NCBI GenBank assembly: GCA_017590115.1
Contig: JAGGNK010008559.1
Location: 7,185,888 to 7,249,887 of the forward strand
DNA: 64,000 nt
Reading direction: 5' to 3'
Source: Montifringilla adamsi
Lineage: Eukaryota > Chordata > Aves > Passeriformes > Passeridae
Shown here: positions 62,720-64,000 of the stretch, piece after piece
How the letters are laid out: each line of letters begins with the position of its first letter
Numbering within the stretch: position 1 is the first letter of the stretch
Translations under genes and position numbers: made by a program
The notes under the pieces: model-generated
Databases searched by the model: none
What the model saw: only the letters and a program-made list of their open reading frames with translations
What the model was told of the DNA's origin: nothing

Positions 62720-64000
62720 TGCACAGGTTGCATGTTTTCCCTGGCAGATCCTTGTTTTATTTCAAGTCCAGAAAAGGCACTAGATCTACATGAAAGCATT
62801 GCCCAAGCTAGTTGTCAAACTTAATTCCTTTATTTTTCCCTTTGGCCTTGCAAAATACATGCAACTATGTATGACTGCTTTTTTATAAAATCATTTGTAA
62901 AGTTATTTTAAACAGCTGAAAGCACTTTGCTTTTTCTTCCAAGAATATTACTCCAGTCAGAGATCAAGCACAGACATTTTCAGCTGAAAAGATAAATATT
63001 TGGGAAAAGAGCCCTACATTTTGCAGAGGGGTCAGTGAACCTCACAGTCCCGGTGCTTGGTGACACTTGGTGACTCCAAACAGGCTGTTTTAAAAGAAAA
63101 CCAAAGATCCTGGTGAACCATTACACAGTGAGAATCTCTCATTTTCCCCTCCTAGTGTTCTGCTGGCTCCTTGGTTAGCTGGGAAGTGAAGTGAGCAGTG
63201 GAGCTTTTCTCCCAGTGCTTTAATTCCAGCGGTGCCAAGCTGCTCTTTCAAAGGAGTGAACGTCAGTCGGTTCTTAATGAGAACCGCAGGCGCTCGGCAA
63301 TTCTTCGCTTTAAAGGCTTAAATATAGTTTCAGTTCATGCTTCTGTATGGGAAGCTTTTGATTGCCATTAAAAAAAACTCCAACAAAAACAAAGAAAGCA
63401 TAAATAAATATATAAACAAACAGCCCCAAAGCAGGCAGTGCTCCCAGGTCTGTTGGTGTTGGCCAAAACAGATGTTTTTACCCAGCTTGGTAATATTTAA
63501 GCTGTAGACATTGCAAATAGTTTTTGTGGTGATGCTGCCTCTTGTGCTGGGTCAGGCTGGGAGCCCTGATTTCAGGCTGGGGGATGGCTCAGGCTGAGCT
63601 GGTTCTGGTGTACATCAGAATTATGGGCTGGTGGAGAGGAAGGCATTTCCTGACTCTGACCAGTGGTCATCACCTGGGGTTAATTACTCTGTTGACATCA
63701 TTTCTGGCCAGCCAGTCAAGCCACTGCTTCTTCCAGTGGTTGGGCTGTACCCTCTGTGAATGTAGCAGGTTATGCTTGGTGGAAATTTGATCTTTTTTGT
63801 CTCCATTGTTACATTTTGCCTAATTCACCATCAGCAGCAAAGTAGGACCAGGGGTCACATTTATGGGTTCTTTCTGAGTCAAGGAATAATGACACCAGAA
63901 AGAGGTGTCATTTTGCAAAGTTGTTTGCTAGCAAATGCCTTTCTTACTCTCCTTCTGGAAGCTCAGGGGGGAACTTCCAGCTCCTGATGGCTCTGGATAG
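62720..64000. other. intergenic sequence to the window end, no gene seen
   Basis: No coding gene, RNA or recognisable repeat found. Confidence 0.6.

Noticed and set aside
1..64000. CRISPR arrays, bacterial operons, tRNA genes, insertion sequences
   Set aside because: Looked for and not seen. The sequence is vertebrate nuclear DNA, with no regularly spaced direct repeats, tRNA-type box A/B pairs or bacterial gene organisation.

Overview
This is a piece of a vertebrate, very probably avian, nuclear chromosome. The case for a bird is the single recognisable gene (ANKRD50, a vertebrate gene), at least ten 3'-end fragments of CR1 LINE retrotransposons (the dominant repeat family of bird genomes, ending in the usual 'ccaacccaaaccattctatga'-type tail), the lack of mammalian SINEs, and the compact AT-rich non-coding sequence. 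I cannot name the species from sequence alone.

Layout. Positions 1-6031 are the 3' part of an ANKRD50 intron; the preceding coding exon, with the start codon and Walker A motif, lies outside the window. Positions 6032-9576 are one very large coding exon giving about 1,180 residues and the natural stop of ANKRD50. It covers the end of the NTPase-like module, about 19 ankyrin repeats and a serine-rich tail ending in ETPL. Positions 9577 to about 15 kb probably hold 3' untranslated sequence, with several AATAAA signals and a strong splice-donor-like site three bases after the stop codon. From about 15 kb to 64 kb I find no convincing protein-coding gene. By comparison with the human locus (SPRY1 - large desert - ANKRD50 - FAT4, with the ANKRD50 3' end facing SPRY1), this is probably the start of the SPRY1-ANKRD50 gene desert.

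The desert holds scattered CR1 fragments, homopolymer tracts, an (ATT)n microsatellite, a short assembly gap between G-runs, several inverted repeats and one remnant of an ancient 5S-rRNA-derived sequence at 23686-23796 (an AmnSINE1-like SINE head or an old 5S pseudogene). A minus-strand open frame near 62.1-62.5 kb has protein-like composition and an acceptor-like upstream border, but I cannot assign it.

I did not find a new multi-gene system. The observations most worth checking are the 5S-derived element, the CpG-dense block covering only part of the ANKRD50 ankyrin array, the donor site just after the stop codon, a long imperfect hairpin at 28.1 kb, and the unassigned minus-strand frame.
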